64,000 nt of DNA from Odiellus spinosus (Eukaryota; Arthropoda; Arachnida; Opiliones; Phalangiidae), in assembly GCA_963920705.1 (NCBI GenBank), contig CAWUCO010000205.1, forward strand, positions 186,001-250,000. Direction: 5' to 3'. A program made the position numbers and the translations under genes. Under the pieces are notes generated by a model. That model worked only from the letters and a program-made list of their open reading frames with translations. It was not told where the DNA came from and searched no databases. Of this stretch, positions 38,701 through 50,380 are shown piece by piece; the stretch's first letter is position 1; each line of letters begins with the position of its first letter.

Positions 38701-41700
38701 TAATTTTTCGTTTTAAGCCCAAATAACCTAATTTTTCGTTTTAAGCCCAAATAACCTAATTTTTCGTTTTAAGCCCAAATAACCTAATTTTTCGTTTTAA
38801 GCCCAAATAACACAATTTTTCGTTTTAAGCCAAAATCGAATCATTGATTATTTTTAGCCCAGAAGACATATTTTTCATTTTTAGCAAAAATCACTTAATT
38901 TTTGGTTTCTAGACGAGAAAACGTAATATTCATTTTCAGCCAAAATATCGTTTTTAGCTAAAATAACCTAATATTTCGTTTTAAGCCCAAATAACCTAAT
39001 TTTTCGTTTTAAGCCCAAATAACCTAATTTTTCGTTTTAAGCCCAAATAACCTAATTTTTCGTTTTAAGCCCAAATAACCTAATTTTTCGTTTTAAGCCC
39101 AAATAACCTAATTTTTCGTTTTAAGCCCAAATAACCTAATTTTTCGTTTTAAGCCCAAATAACCTAATTTTTCGTTTTAAGCCCAAATAACACAATTTTT
39201 CGTTTTAAGCCAAAATCGAATCATTGATTATTTTTAGCCCAGAAGACATATTTTTCATTTTTAGCAAAAATCACTTAATTTTTGGTTTCTAGACGAGAAA
39301 ACGTAATATTCATTTCAGCCAAAATATCGTTTTTAGCTAAAATAACCTAATTATTCGTTTTAAGCCCAAATAACATAATTTTTCGTTTTAAGCCCAAATA
39401 ACCTAATTTTTCGTTTTAAGCCCAAATAACCTAATTTTTCGTTTTAAGCCCAAATAACCTAATTTTTCGTTTTAAGCCCAAATAACCTAATTTTTCGTTT
39501 TAAGCCCAAATAACCTAATTTTTCGTTTTAAGCCCAAATAACACAATTTTTCGTTTTAAGCCAAAATCGAATCATTGATAATTTTTGGCCCAGAAGACAT
39601 ATTTTTCATTTTTAGCAAAAATCACTTAATTTTTGGTTTCTAGACGAGAAAACGTAATATTCATTTTCAGCCAAAATATCGTTTTTAGCTAAAATAACCT
39701 AATTTTTCGTTTTAAGCCCAAATAACCTAATTTTTCGTTTTAAGCCCAAATAACCTAATTTTTCGTTTTAAGCCCAAATAACATAATTTTTCGTTTTAAG
39801 CCAAAATCGCCTTATTTATTATTTTTAGCCCAGAAGACATATTTTTCATTTTTAGAAAACATCACGTAATTTTTGGTTTCTAGACGAGAAAACGTAATAT
39901 TCATTTTCAGCTAAATGTCGTTTTAAGCCAAAATAACCTAATTTTTCGTTTTAAGCCCAAATAACCTAATTTTTCGTTTTAAGCCCAAATAACATAATTT
40001 TTCGTTTTAAGCCAAAATCGACTTATTTATTATTTTTAGCCCAGAAGACATATTTTTCATTTTCAGAAAAAATCTCGTAATTTTTGGTTTCTAGACGAGA
40101 AAACGTAATATTCATTTTCAGCTAAATGTCGTTTTTAGCTAAAATAACCTAATTTTTCGTTTTAAGCCCAAATAACCTAATTTTTCGTTTTAAGCCCAAA
40201 TAACACAATTTTTCGTTTTAAGCCAAAATCGAATCATTGATTATTTTTAGCCCAGAAGACATATTTTTCATTTTTAGCAAAAATCACTTAATTTTTGGTT
40301 TCTAGACGAGAAAACGTAATATTCATTTCAGCCAAAATATCGTTTTTAGCTAAAATAACCTAATTATTCGTTTTAAGCCCAAATAACATAATTTTTCGTT
40401 TTAAGCCCAAATAACCTAATTTTTCGTTTTAAGCCCAAATAACCTAATTTTTCGTTTTAAGCCCAAATAACCTAATTTTTCGTTTTAAGCCCAAATAACC
40501 TAATTTTTCGTTTTAAGCCCAAATAACCTAATTTTTCGTTTTAAGCCCAAATAACACAATTTTTCGTTTTAAGCCAAAATCGAATCATTGATTATTTTTG
40601 GCCCAGAAGACATATTTTTCATTTTTAGCAAAAATCACTTAATTTTTGGTTTCTAGACGAGAAAACGTAATATTCATTTTCAGCCAAAATATCGTTTTTA
40701 GCTAAAATAACCTAATTTTTCGTTTTAAGCCCAAATAACCTAATTTTTCGTTTTAAGCCCAAATAACCTAATTTTTCGTTTTAAGCCCAAATAACATAAT
40801 TTTTCGTTTTAAGCCAAAATCGCCTTATTTATTATTTTTAGCCCAGAAGACATATTTTTCATTTTTAGAAAACATCACGTAATTTTTGGTTTCTAGACGA
40901 GAAAACGTAATATTCATTTTCAGCTAAATGTCGTTTTAAGCCAAAATAACCTAATTTTTCGTTTTAAGCCCAAATAACCTAATTTTTCGTTTTAAGCCCA
41001 AATAACATAATTTTTCGTTTTAAGCCAAAATCGACTTATTTATTATTTTTAGCCCAGAAGACATATTTTTCATTTTCAGAAAAAATCTCGTAATTTTTGG
41101 TTTCTAGACGAGAAAACGTAATATTCATTTTCAGCTAAATGTCGTTTTTAGCTAAAATAACCTAATTTTTCGTTTTAAGCCCAAATAACCTAATTTTTCG
41201 TTTTAAGCCCAAATAACACAATTTTTCGTTTTAAGCCAAAATCGAATCATTGATTATTTTTAGCCCAGAAGACATATTTTTCATTTTTAGCAAAAATCAC
41301 TTAATTTTTGGTTTCTAGACGAGAAAACGTAATATTCATTTTCAGCCAAAATATCGTTTTTAGCTAAAATAACCTAATTTTTCGTTTTAAGCCCAAATAA
41401 CCTAATTTTTCGTTTTAAGCCCAAATAACCTAATTTTTCGTTTTAAGACCAAATAACCTAATTTTTCGTTTTAAGCCCAAATAACCTAATTTTTCGTTTT
41501 AAGCCCAAATAGCCTAATTTTTCGTTTTAAGCCCAAATAACCTAATTTTTCGTTTTAAGCCCAAATAACCTAATTTTTCGTTTTAAGCCCAAATAACACA
41601 ATTTTTCGTTTTAAGCCAAAATCGAATCATTGATTATTTTTAGCCCAGAAGACATATTTTTCATTTTTAGCAAAAATCACTTAATTTTTGGTTTCTAGAC

Positions 41701-42680
41701 GAGAAAACGTAATATTCATTTTCAGCCAAAATATCGTTTTTAGCTAAAATAACCTAATATTTCGTTTTAAGCCCAAATAACCTAATTTTTCGTTTTAAGC
41801 CCAAATAACCTAATTTTTCGTTTTAAGCCCAAATAACCTAATTTTTCGTTTTAAGCCCAAATAACCTAATTTTTCGTTTTAAGCCCAAATAACACAATTT
41901 TTCGTTTTAAGCCCAAATAACCTAATTTTTCGTTTTAAGCCCAAATAACACAATTTTTCGTTTTAAGCCAAAATCGAATCATTGATTATTTTTAGCCCAG
42001 AAGACATATTTTTCATTTTTAGCAAAAATCACTTAATTTTTGGTTTCTAGACGAGAAAACGTAATATTCATTTCAGCCAAAATATCGTTTTTAGCTAAAA
42101 TAACCTAATTATTCGTTTTAAGCCCAAATAACATAATTTTTCGTTTTAATTCCAAATAACCTAATTTTTCGTTTTAAGCCCAAATAACCTAATTTTTCGT
42201 TTTAAGCCCAAATAACCTAATTTTTCGTTTTAAGCCCAAATAACCTAATTTTTCGTTTTAAGCCCAAATAACACAATTTTTCGTTTTAAGCCAAAATCGA
42301 ATCATTGATTATTTTTAGCCCAGAAGACATATTTTTCATTTTTAGCAAAAATCACTTAATTTTTGGTTTCTAGATGAGAAAACGTAATATTCATTTTCAG
42401 CCAAAATATCGTTTTTAGCTAAAATAACCTAATATTTCGTTTTAAGCCCAAATAACCTAATTTTTCGTTTTAAGCCCAAATAACCTAATTTTTCGTTTTA
42501 AGCCCAAATAACCTAATTTTTCGTTTTAAGCCCAAATAACCTAATTTTTCGTTTTAAGCCCAAATAACCTAATTTTTCGTTTTAAGCCCAAATAACATAA
42601 TTTTTCGTTTTAAGCCAAAATCGCCTTATTTATTATTTTTAGCCCAGAAGACATATTTTTCATTTTTAGAAAACATCACG
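35800..42680 (-). repeat. 3461-bp tandem duplication with internal 1013-bp repeat
   Basis: Eleven consecutive cassettes from 36174 to 39284-equivalents recur at +3461. Private markers confirm it: TCATTGATAATTTTTGG at 36111/39572, ATAGCCTAA (GCCTAA at 38051/41512) and CGTTTTAATTCC at 38681/42142. Inside each copy a four-cassette group (A-B-D-A) repeats at 1013 bp: 36174/37188, 36414/37428, 36625/37639 and 36837/37849. The ATATTCATTTCAGCC one-base-deleted state at 35850/36863 obeys the same period. Confidence 0.9.
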
Positions 42681-44470
42681 TAATTTTTGGTTTCTAGACG
42701 AGAAAACGTAATATTCATTTTCAGCTAAATGTCGTTTTAAGCCAAAATAACCTAATTTTTCGTTTTAAGCCCAAATAACCTAATTTTTCGTTTTAAGCCC
42801 AAATAACATAATTTTTCGTTTTAAGCCAAAATCGACTTATTTATTATTTTTAGCCCAGAAGACATATTTTTCATTTTCAGAAAAAATCTCGTAATTTTTG
42901 GTTTCTAGACGAGAAAACGTAATATTCATTTTCAGCTAAATGTCGTTTTTAGCTAAAATAACCTAATTTTTCGTTTTAAGCCCAAATAACCTAATTTTTC
43001 GTTTTAAGCCCAAATAACACAATTTTTCGTTTTAAGCCAAAATCGAATCATTGATTATTTTTAGCCCAGAAGACATATTTTTCATTTTTAGCAAAAATCA
43101 CTTAATTTTTGGTTTCTAGACGAGAAAACGTAATATTCATTTTCAGCCAAAATATCGTTTTTAGCTAAAATAACCTAATTTTTCGTTTTAAGCCCAAATA
43201 ACCTAATTTTTCGTTTTAAGCCCAAATAACCTAATTTTTCGTTTTAAGACCAAATAACCTAATTTTTCGTTTTAAGCCCAAATAACCTAATTTTTCGTTT
43301 TAAGCCCAAATAGCCTAATTTTTCGTTTTAAGCCCAAATAACCTAATTTTTCGTTTTAAGCCCAAATAACCTAATTTTTCGTTTTAAGCCCAAATAACAC
43401 AATTTTTCGTTTTAAGCCAAAATCGAATCATTGATTATTTTTAGCCCAGAAGACATATTTTTCATTTTTAGCAAAAATCACTTAATTTTTGGTTTCTAGA
43501 CGAGAAAACGTAATATTCATTTTCAGCCAAAATATCGTTTTTAGCTAAAATAACCTAATATTTCGTTTTAAGCCCAAATAACCTAATTTTTCGTTTTAAG
43601 CCCAAATAACCTAATTTTTCGTTTTAAGCCCAAATAACCTAATTTTTCGTTTTAAGCCCAAATAACCTAATTTTTCGTTTTAAGCCCAAATAACACAATT
43701 TTTCGTTTTAAGCCCAAATAACCTAATTTTTCGTTTTAAGCCCAAATAACACAATTTTTCGTTTTAAGCCAAAATCGAATCATTGATTATTTTTAGCCCA
43801 GAAGACATATTTTTCATTTTTAGCAAAAATCACTTAATTTTTGGTTTCTAGACGAGAAAACGTAATATTCATTTCAGCCAAAATATCGTTTTTAGCTAAA
43901 ATAACCTAATTATTCGTTTTAAGCCCAAATAACATAATTTTTCGTTTTAATTCCAAATAACCTAATTTTTCGTTTTAAGCCCAAATAACCTAATTTTTCG
44001 TTTTAAGCCCAAATAACCTAATTTTTCGTTTTAAGCCCAAATAACCTAATTTTTCGTTTTAAGCCCAAATAACACAATTTTTCGTTTTAAGCCAAAATCG
44101 AATCATTGATTATTTTTAGCCCAGAAGACATATTTTTCATTTTTAGCAAAAATCACTTAATTTTTGGTTTCTAGACGAGAAAACGTAATATTCATTTTCA
44201 GCCAAAATATCGTTTTTAGCTAAAATAACCTAATATTTCGTTTTAAGCCCAAATAACCTAATTTTTCGTTTTAAGCCCAAATAACCTAATTTTTCGTTTT
44301 AAGCCCAAATAACCTAATTTTTCGTTTTAAGCCCAAATAACCTAATTTTTCGTTTTAAGCCCAAATAACATAATTTTTCGTTATAAGCCAAAATCGCCTT
44401 ATTTATTATTTTTAGCCCAGAAGACATATTTTTCATTTTTAGAAAACATCACGTAATTTTTGGTTTCTAG
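40880..44470 (-). repeat. 1801-bp tandem duplication
   Basis: Cassettes 40889, 41099, 41310, 41690, 42042 and 42365 recur at 42689, 42900, 43111, 43491, 43843 and 44166. GCCTAA at 41512/43313 and CGTTTTAATTCC at 42142/43943 give exactly 1801 bp. The following pair 42689/44462 is 1773 bp apart, one monomer less. The duplication lies on top of the second copy of the 3461-bp repeat, so it is the younger event. Confidence 0.88.
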
Positions 44471-46799
44471 ACGAGAAAACGTAATATTCATTTTCAGCTA
44501 AATGTCGTTTTAAGCCAAAATAACCTAATTTTTCGTTTTAAGCCCAAATAACCTAATTTTTCGTTTTAAGCCCAAATAACATAATTTTTCGTTTTAAGCC
44601 AAAATCGACTTATTTATTATTTTTAGCCCAGAAGACATATTTTTCATTTTCAGAAAAAATCTCGTAATTTTTGGTTTCTAGACGAGAAAACGTAATATTC
44701 ATTTTCAGCTAAATGTCGTTTTTAGCTAAAATAACCTAATTTTTCGTTTTAAGCCCAAATAACCTAATTTTTCGTTTTAAGCCCAAATAACCTAATTTTT
44801 CGTTTTAAGCCCAAATAACCTAATTTTTCGTTTTAAGCCCAAATAACCTAATATTTCGTTTTAAGCCCAAATAACCTAATTTTTCGTTTTAAGCCAAAAT
44901 CGCCTCATTTATTATTTTTAGCCCAGAAGACATATTTTTCATTTTTAGCAAAAATCACTTAATTTTTGGTTTCTAGACGAGAAAACGTAACATTCATTTT
45001 CAGCCAAAATATCGTTTTTAGCTAAAATAACCTAATTATTCGTTTTAAGCCCAAATAACATAATTTTTCGTTTTCAGCCAAAATAACCTAATTTTTCGTT
45101 TTAAGCCCATATAACCTAATTTTTCGTTTTAAGCCCAAATAACCTAATTTTTCGTTTTAAGCCCAAATGACCTAATTTTTCGTTTTAAGCCCAAATAACC
45201 TAATTTTTCGTTTTAAGCCAAAATAACCTAATTTTTCGTTTTAAGCCCAAATAACCTAATTTTTCGTTTTAAGCCCAAATAACATAATTTTTCGTTTTAA
45301 GCCAAAATCGACTTATTTATTATTTTTAGCCCAGAAGACATATTTTTCATTTTCAGAAAAAATCACGTAATTTTTGGTTTCTAAACGAGAAAACGTAATA
45401 TTCATTTTCAGCTAAATGTCGTTTTTAGCTAAAATAACCTAATTTTTCGTTTTAAGCCCAAATAACCAAATTTTTCGTTTTAAGCCCAAATAACCTAATT
45501 TTTCGTTTTAAGCCCAAATAACCTAATTTTTCGTTTTAAGCCCAAATAACCTAATTTTTCGTTTTAAGCCAAAATCGCCTCATTTATTATTTTTAGCCCA
45601 GAAGACATATTTTTCATTTTTAGCAAAAATCACTTAATTTTTGGTTTCTAGACGAGAAAACGTAACATTCATTTTCAGCCAAAATATCGTTTTTAGCTAA
45701 AATAACCTAATTTTTCGTTTTAAGCCCAAATAACCTAATTTTTCGTTTTAAGCCCAAATAACCTAATTTTTCGTTTTAAGCCCAAATAACCTAATTTTTC
45801 GTTTTAAGCCCATATAACCTAATTTTTCGTTTTAAGCCAAAATAACCTAATTTTTCGTTTTAAGCCCAAATAACCTAATTTTTCGTTTTAAGCCCAAATA
45901 ACATAATTTTTCGTTTTAAGCCAAAATCGACTTATTTATTATTTTTAGCCCAGAAGACATATTTTTCATTTTCAGAAAAAATCACGTAATTTTTGGTTTC
46001 TAAACGAGAAAACGTAATATTCATTTTCAGCTAAATGTCGTTTTTAGCTAAAATAACCTAATTTTTCGTTTTAAGCCCAAATAACCTAATTTTTCGTTTT
46101 AAGCCCAAATAACCTAATTTTTCGTTTTAAGCCCAAATAACCTAATTTTTCGTTTTAAGCCCAAATAACCTAATTTTTCGTTTTAAGCCCAAATAACCTA
46201 ATTTTTCGTTTTAAGCCAAAATCGCCTCATTTATTATTTTTAGCCCAGAAGACATATTTTTCATTTTTAGCAAAAATCACTTAATTTTTGGTTTCTAGAC
46301 GAGAAAACGTAACATTCATTTTCAGCCAAAATATCGTTTTTAGCTAAAATAACCTAATTTTTCGTTTTAAGCCCAAATAACCTAATTTTTCGTTTTAAGC
46401 CCAAATAACCTAATTTTTCGTTTTAAGCCCAAATAACCTAATTTTTCGTTTTAAGCCCAAATAACCTAATTTTTCGTTTTAAGCCCAAATAACCTAATTT
46501 TTCGTTTTAAGCCCAAATAACCTAATTTTTCGTTTTAAGCCCAAATAACCTAATTTTTCGTTTTAAGCCCAAATAACCTAATTTTTCGTTTTAAGCCCAA
46601 ATAACCCAATTTTTCGTTTTAAGCCAAAATTGCCTCATTTATTATTTTTAGCCCAGAAGACATATTTTTCATTTTTAGCAAAAATCACTTAATTTTTTGT
46701 TTCTAGACCAGAAAACGTAATATTAATTTTCAGGCAAAATGTCGTATTTACCCAAATAACCTAATTTTTCGTTTTAAGCCCAAATAACCTAATTTTTCG

Positions 46800-49480
46800 T
46801 TTTAAGCCAAAATTGCCTCATTTATTATTTTTAGCCCAGAAGACATATTTTTCATTTTTAGCAAAAATCACTTAATTTTTGGTTTCTAGACGAGAAAACG
46901 TAATAATCATTTTCAGCCAAAATATCGTTTTTAGCTAAAATAACCTAATTTTTCGTTTTAAGCCCAAATAACCTAATTTTTCGTTTTAAGCCCAAATAAC
47001 CTAATTTTTCGTTTTAAGCCCAAATAACCTAATTTTTCGTTTTAAGCCCAAATAACCTAATTTTTCGTTTTAAGCCCAAATAACCTAATTTTTCGTTTTA
47101 AGCCCAAATAACCTAATTTTTCGTTTTAAGCCCAAATAACATAATTTTTCGTTTTAAGCCAAAATCGACTTATTTATTATTTTTAGCCCAGAAGACATAT
47201 TTTTCATTTTCAGAAAAAATCACGTAATTTTTGGTTTCTAGACGAGAAAACGTAATATTCATTTTCAGCTAAATGTCGTTTTTAGCTAAAATAGCCTAAT
47301 TTTTCGTTTTAAGCCCAAATAACCTAATTTTTCGTTTTAAGCCCAAATAACCTAATTTTTCGTTTTAAGCCCAAATAACCTAATTTTTCGTTTTAAGCCA
47401 AAATCGCCTCATTTATTATTTTTAGCCCAGAAGACATATTTTTCATTTTTAGCAAAAATCACTTAATTTTTGGTTTCTAGACGAGAAAACGTAACATTCA
47501 TTTTCAGCCAAAATATCGTTTTTAGCTAAAATAACCTAATTTTTCGTTTTAAGCCCAAATAACCTAATTTTTCGTTTTAAGCCAAAATCGCCTCATTGAT
47601 TATTTTTAGCCCAGAAGACATATTTTTCATTTTTAGCAAAAATCACTTAATTTTTGGTTTCTAGACGAGAAAACGTAATATTCATTTTCAGCCAAAATAT
47701 CGTTTTTAGCTAAAATAACCTAATTTTTCGTTTTAAGCCCAAATAACCTAATTTTTCGTTTTAAGCCCAAATAACATAATTTTTCGTTTTAAGCCAAAAT
47801 CGACTTATTTATTATTTTTAGCCCAGAAGACATATTTTTCATTTTCAGAAAAAATCACGTAATTTTTGGTTTCTAAACGAGAAAACGTAATATTCATTTT
47901 CAGCTAAATGTCGTTTTTAGCTAAAATAACCTAATTTTTCGTTTTAAGCCCAAATAACCTAATTTTTCGTTTTAAGCCCAAATAACCTAATTTTTCGTTT
48001 TAAGCCCAAATAACCTAATTTTTCGTTTTAAGCCCAAATAACCTAATTTTTCGTTTTAAGCCAAAATCGCCTCATTTATTATTTTTAGCCCAGAAGACAT
48101 ATTTTTCATTTTTAGCAAAAATCACTTAATTTTTGGTTTCTAGACGAGAAAACGTAACATTCATTTTCAGCCAAAATATCGTTTTTAGCTAAAATAACCT
48201 AATTTTTCGTTTTAAGCCCAAATAACCTAATTTTTCGTTTTAAGCCCAAATAACCTAATTTTTCGTTTTAAGCCCAAATAACCTAATTTTTCGTTTTAAG
48301 CCCAAATAACCTAATTTTTCGTTTTAAGCCCAAATAACCTAATTTTTCGTTTTAAGCCCAAATAACCTAATTTTTCGTTTTAAGCCCAAATAACCTAATT
48401 TTTCGTTTTAAGCCAAAATAACCTAATTTTTCGTTTTAAGCCCAAATAACCTAATTTTTCGTTTTAAGCCAAAATTGCCTCATTTATTATTTTTAGCCCA
48501 GAAGACATATTTTTCATTTTTAGCAAAAATCACTTAATTTTTGGTTTCTAGACGAGAAAACGTAATAATCATTTTCAGCCAAAATATCGTTTTTAGCTAA
48601 AATAACCTAATTTTTCGTTTTAAGCCCAAATAACCTAATTTTTCGTTTTAAGCCCAAATAACCTAATTTTTCGTTTTAAGCCCAAATAACCTAATTTTTC
48701 GTTTTAAGCCCAAATAACCTAATTTTTCGTTTTAAGCCCAAATAACCTAATTTTTCGTTTTAAGCCCAAATAACCTAATTTTTCGTTTTAAGCCCAAATA
48801 ACATAATTTTTCGTTTTAAGCCAAAATCGACTTATTTATTATTTTTAGCCCAGAAGACATATTTTTCATTTTCAGAAAAAATCACGTAATTTTTGGTTTC
48901 TAGACGAGAAAACGTAATATTCATTTTCAGCTAAATGTCGTTTTTAGCTAAAATAGCCTAATTTTTCGTTTTAAGCCCAAATAACCTAATTTTTCGTTTT
49001 AAGCCCAAATAACCTAATTTTTCGTTTTAAGCCCAAATAACCTAATTTTTCGTTTTAAGCCAAAATCGCCTCATTTATTATTTTTAGCCCAGAAGACATA
49101 TTTTTCATTTTTAGCAAAAATCACTTAATTTTTGGTTTCTAGACGAGAAAACGTAACATTCATTTTCAGCCAAAATATCGTTTTTAGCTAAAATAACCTA
49201 ATTTTTCGTTTTAAGCCCAAATAACCTAATTTTTCGTTTTAAGCCAAAATCGCCTCATTGATTATTTTTAGCCCAGAAGACATATTTTTCATTTTTAGCA
49301 AAAATCACTTAATTTTTGGTTTCTAGACGAGAAAACGTAATATTCATTTTCAGCCAAAATATCGTTTTTAGCTAAAATAACCTAATTTTTCGTTTTAAGC
49401 CCAAATAACCTAATTTTTCGTTTTAAGCCCAAATAACCTAATTTTTCGTTTTAAGCCCAAATAACCTAATTTTTCGTTTT
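46800..49480 (-). repeat. 1662-bp tandem duplication
   Basis: AATTGCCTCA at 46811/48473, TAATAATCATTTTC at 46901/48563 and AAAATAGCC near 47288/48950 are 1662 bp apart. Cassettes 46881, 47233, 47472 and 47656 pair with 48543, 48895, 49134 and 49319. Copy 2 ends a few hundred bases before the right orientation switch. Confidence 0.88.
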
Positions 49481-49901
49481 AAGCCCAAATAACCTAATTT
49501 TTCGTTTTAAGCCAAAATAACCTAATTTTTCGTTTTAAGCCCAAATAACCTAATTTTTCGTTTTAAGCCCAAATAACATAATTTTTCGTTTTAAGCCAAA
49601 ATCGCCTTATTTATTATTTTTAGCCCAGAAGACATATTTTTCATTTTTAGAAAAAATCACTTAATTTTTGGTTTCTAGACGAGAAAACGTAATATTCATT
49701 TTCAGCTAAATGTCGTTTTTAGCTAAAATAACTTAATTTTTCGTTTTAAGCCCAAATAACCTAATTTTTCGTTTTAAGCCCAAATAACCTAATTTTTCGT
49801 TTTAAGCCCAAATAACCTAATTTTTCGTTTTAAGCCCAAATAACCTAATTTTTCGTTTTAAGCCCAAATAACCTAATTTTTCGTTTTAAGCCAAAATAAC
49901 C

Positions 49902-49955
49902 TAATTTTTCGTTTTAAGCCCAAATAACCTAATTTGGGCTTAAAACGAAAAATTA
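49902..49955. repeat. right orientation switch: inverted repeat with 24-bp arms
   Basis: Reverse monomers end inside a unit and direct monomers restart at once. Bases 49902-49925 and 49932-49955 are inverted arms of 24 bp around the six-base centre AACCTA (49926-49931). The right arm loses symmetry at 49956 because the next element is a truncated cassette rather than a plain monomer. As at the left junction, no foreign sequence or target-site duplication is visible. Confidence 0.94.
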
Positions 49956-50028
49956 ATTGATTTTTGCTAAAAATAAAAAATATGTCTTCTGGGCTAAAAA
50001 TAATCAATGAGGCGATTTTGGCTTAAAA
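49946..50028 (+). repeat. truncated cassette (u3-u4-u5) at the right junction
   Basis: This 83-bp piece holds only the last three cassette units (28+27+28). It begins CGAAAAATTAATTG, so its first bases read like an ordinary monomer and then switch to u3 sequence. It carries the TCAATGAGGCG ending seen in the other two truncated cassettes (51168, 60743), so all three probably descend from one event. It starts within the right arm of the junction palindrome, which places the inversion breakpoint at or beside a recombinant unit. Confidence 0.88.
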
Positions 50029-50352
50029 CGAAAAATTAGGTTATTTGGGCTTAAAACGAAAAATTAGGTTATTTGGGCTTAAAACGAAAAATTAGGTTAT
50101 TTGGGCTTAAAACGAAAAATTAGGTTATTTGGGCTTAAAACGAAAAATTTGGTTATTTGGGCTTAAAACGAAAAATTAGGTTATTTGGGCTTAAATCGAA
50201 AAATTAGGTTATATTAGCTAAAAACGATATTTTGGTTGAAAATGAATATTACGTTTTCTCGTCTAGAAACCAAAAATTAAGTGATTTTTGCTAAAAATGA
50301 AAAATATGTCTTCTGGGCTAAAAATAATAATTGAGGCGATTTTGGCTTAAAA

Positions 50353-50380
50353 CGAAAAATTAGGTTATTTGGGCTTAAAA
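50353..50380 (+). repeat. exemplar 28-bp satellite monomer
   Basis: Consensus-like monomer: CGAAAAATTAGG at 1-12, TTATTT at 13-18, GGGCTTAAAA at 19-28. GC is 8/28. There is one CpG, at positions 1-2, giving a potential methylation site every 28 bp. An A5 tract (3-7) and an A4 tract (25-28) recur each unit, which could favour bent or stiff DNA; that is inference. I estimate about 1,400 such monomers in the window by subtracting about 187 cassettes from its length. The unit length differs from the familiar centromeric satellites of about 120-180 bp. Confidence 0.97.

Larger units (their letters stand above)
35700..49800 (-). repeat. cassettes of inverted block, distal part (49 copies)
   Basis: GGTTTC anchors: 35823, 36174, 36414, 36625, 36837, 37188, 37428, 37639, 37849, 38229, 38581, 38904, 39284, 39635, 39875, 40086, 40297, 40649, 40889, 41099, 41310, 41690, 42042, 42365, 42689, 42900, 43111, 43491, 43843, 44166, 44462, 44673, 44969, 45376, 45643, 45995, 46290, 46698, 46881, 47233, 47472, 47656, 47869, 48135, 48543, 48895, 49134, 49319, 49670. 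From 35.8 to 44.2 kb type A returns, mixed with B carrying AGAAAACATCACG and D carrying AAAAATCTCG, both private to this part. Type A is not seen after 44166. The copy at 46698 is unusually degenerate (TTTTTTGTTTC, CTAGACCAG, AGGCAAAATGTCG). Confidence 0.87.
3341..49931 (-). repeat. 28-bp satellite array, 46.6-kb inverted block
   Basis: The same satellite appears in reverse complement, so the top strand shows monomers beginning TTTTAAGCCC and ending CTAATTTTTCG (a clean example is 3660-3687). About 148 diverged cassettes are interspersed, roughly one per 315 bp, against one per about 450 bp in the right block. Recurrent monomer variants are ACACAA, ACATAA or ACCAAA in place of ACCTAA, GCCCATATAACC, and AAAACCAAAT in place of AAGCCCAAAT; these serve as markers for higher-order copies. 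No orientation change was seen inside the block. There is no ORF, RNA gene or mobile element. The block has subtypes and modules not seen in the flanks, so it has been homogenised largely apart from them. Confidence 0.97.
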
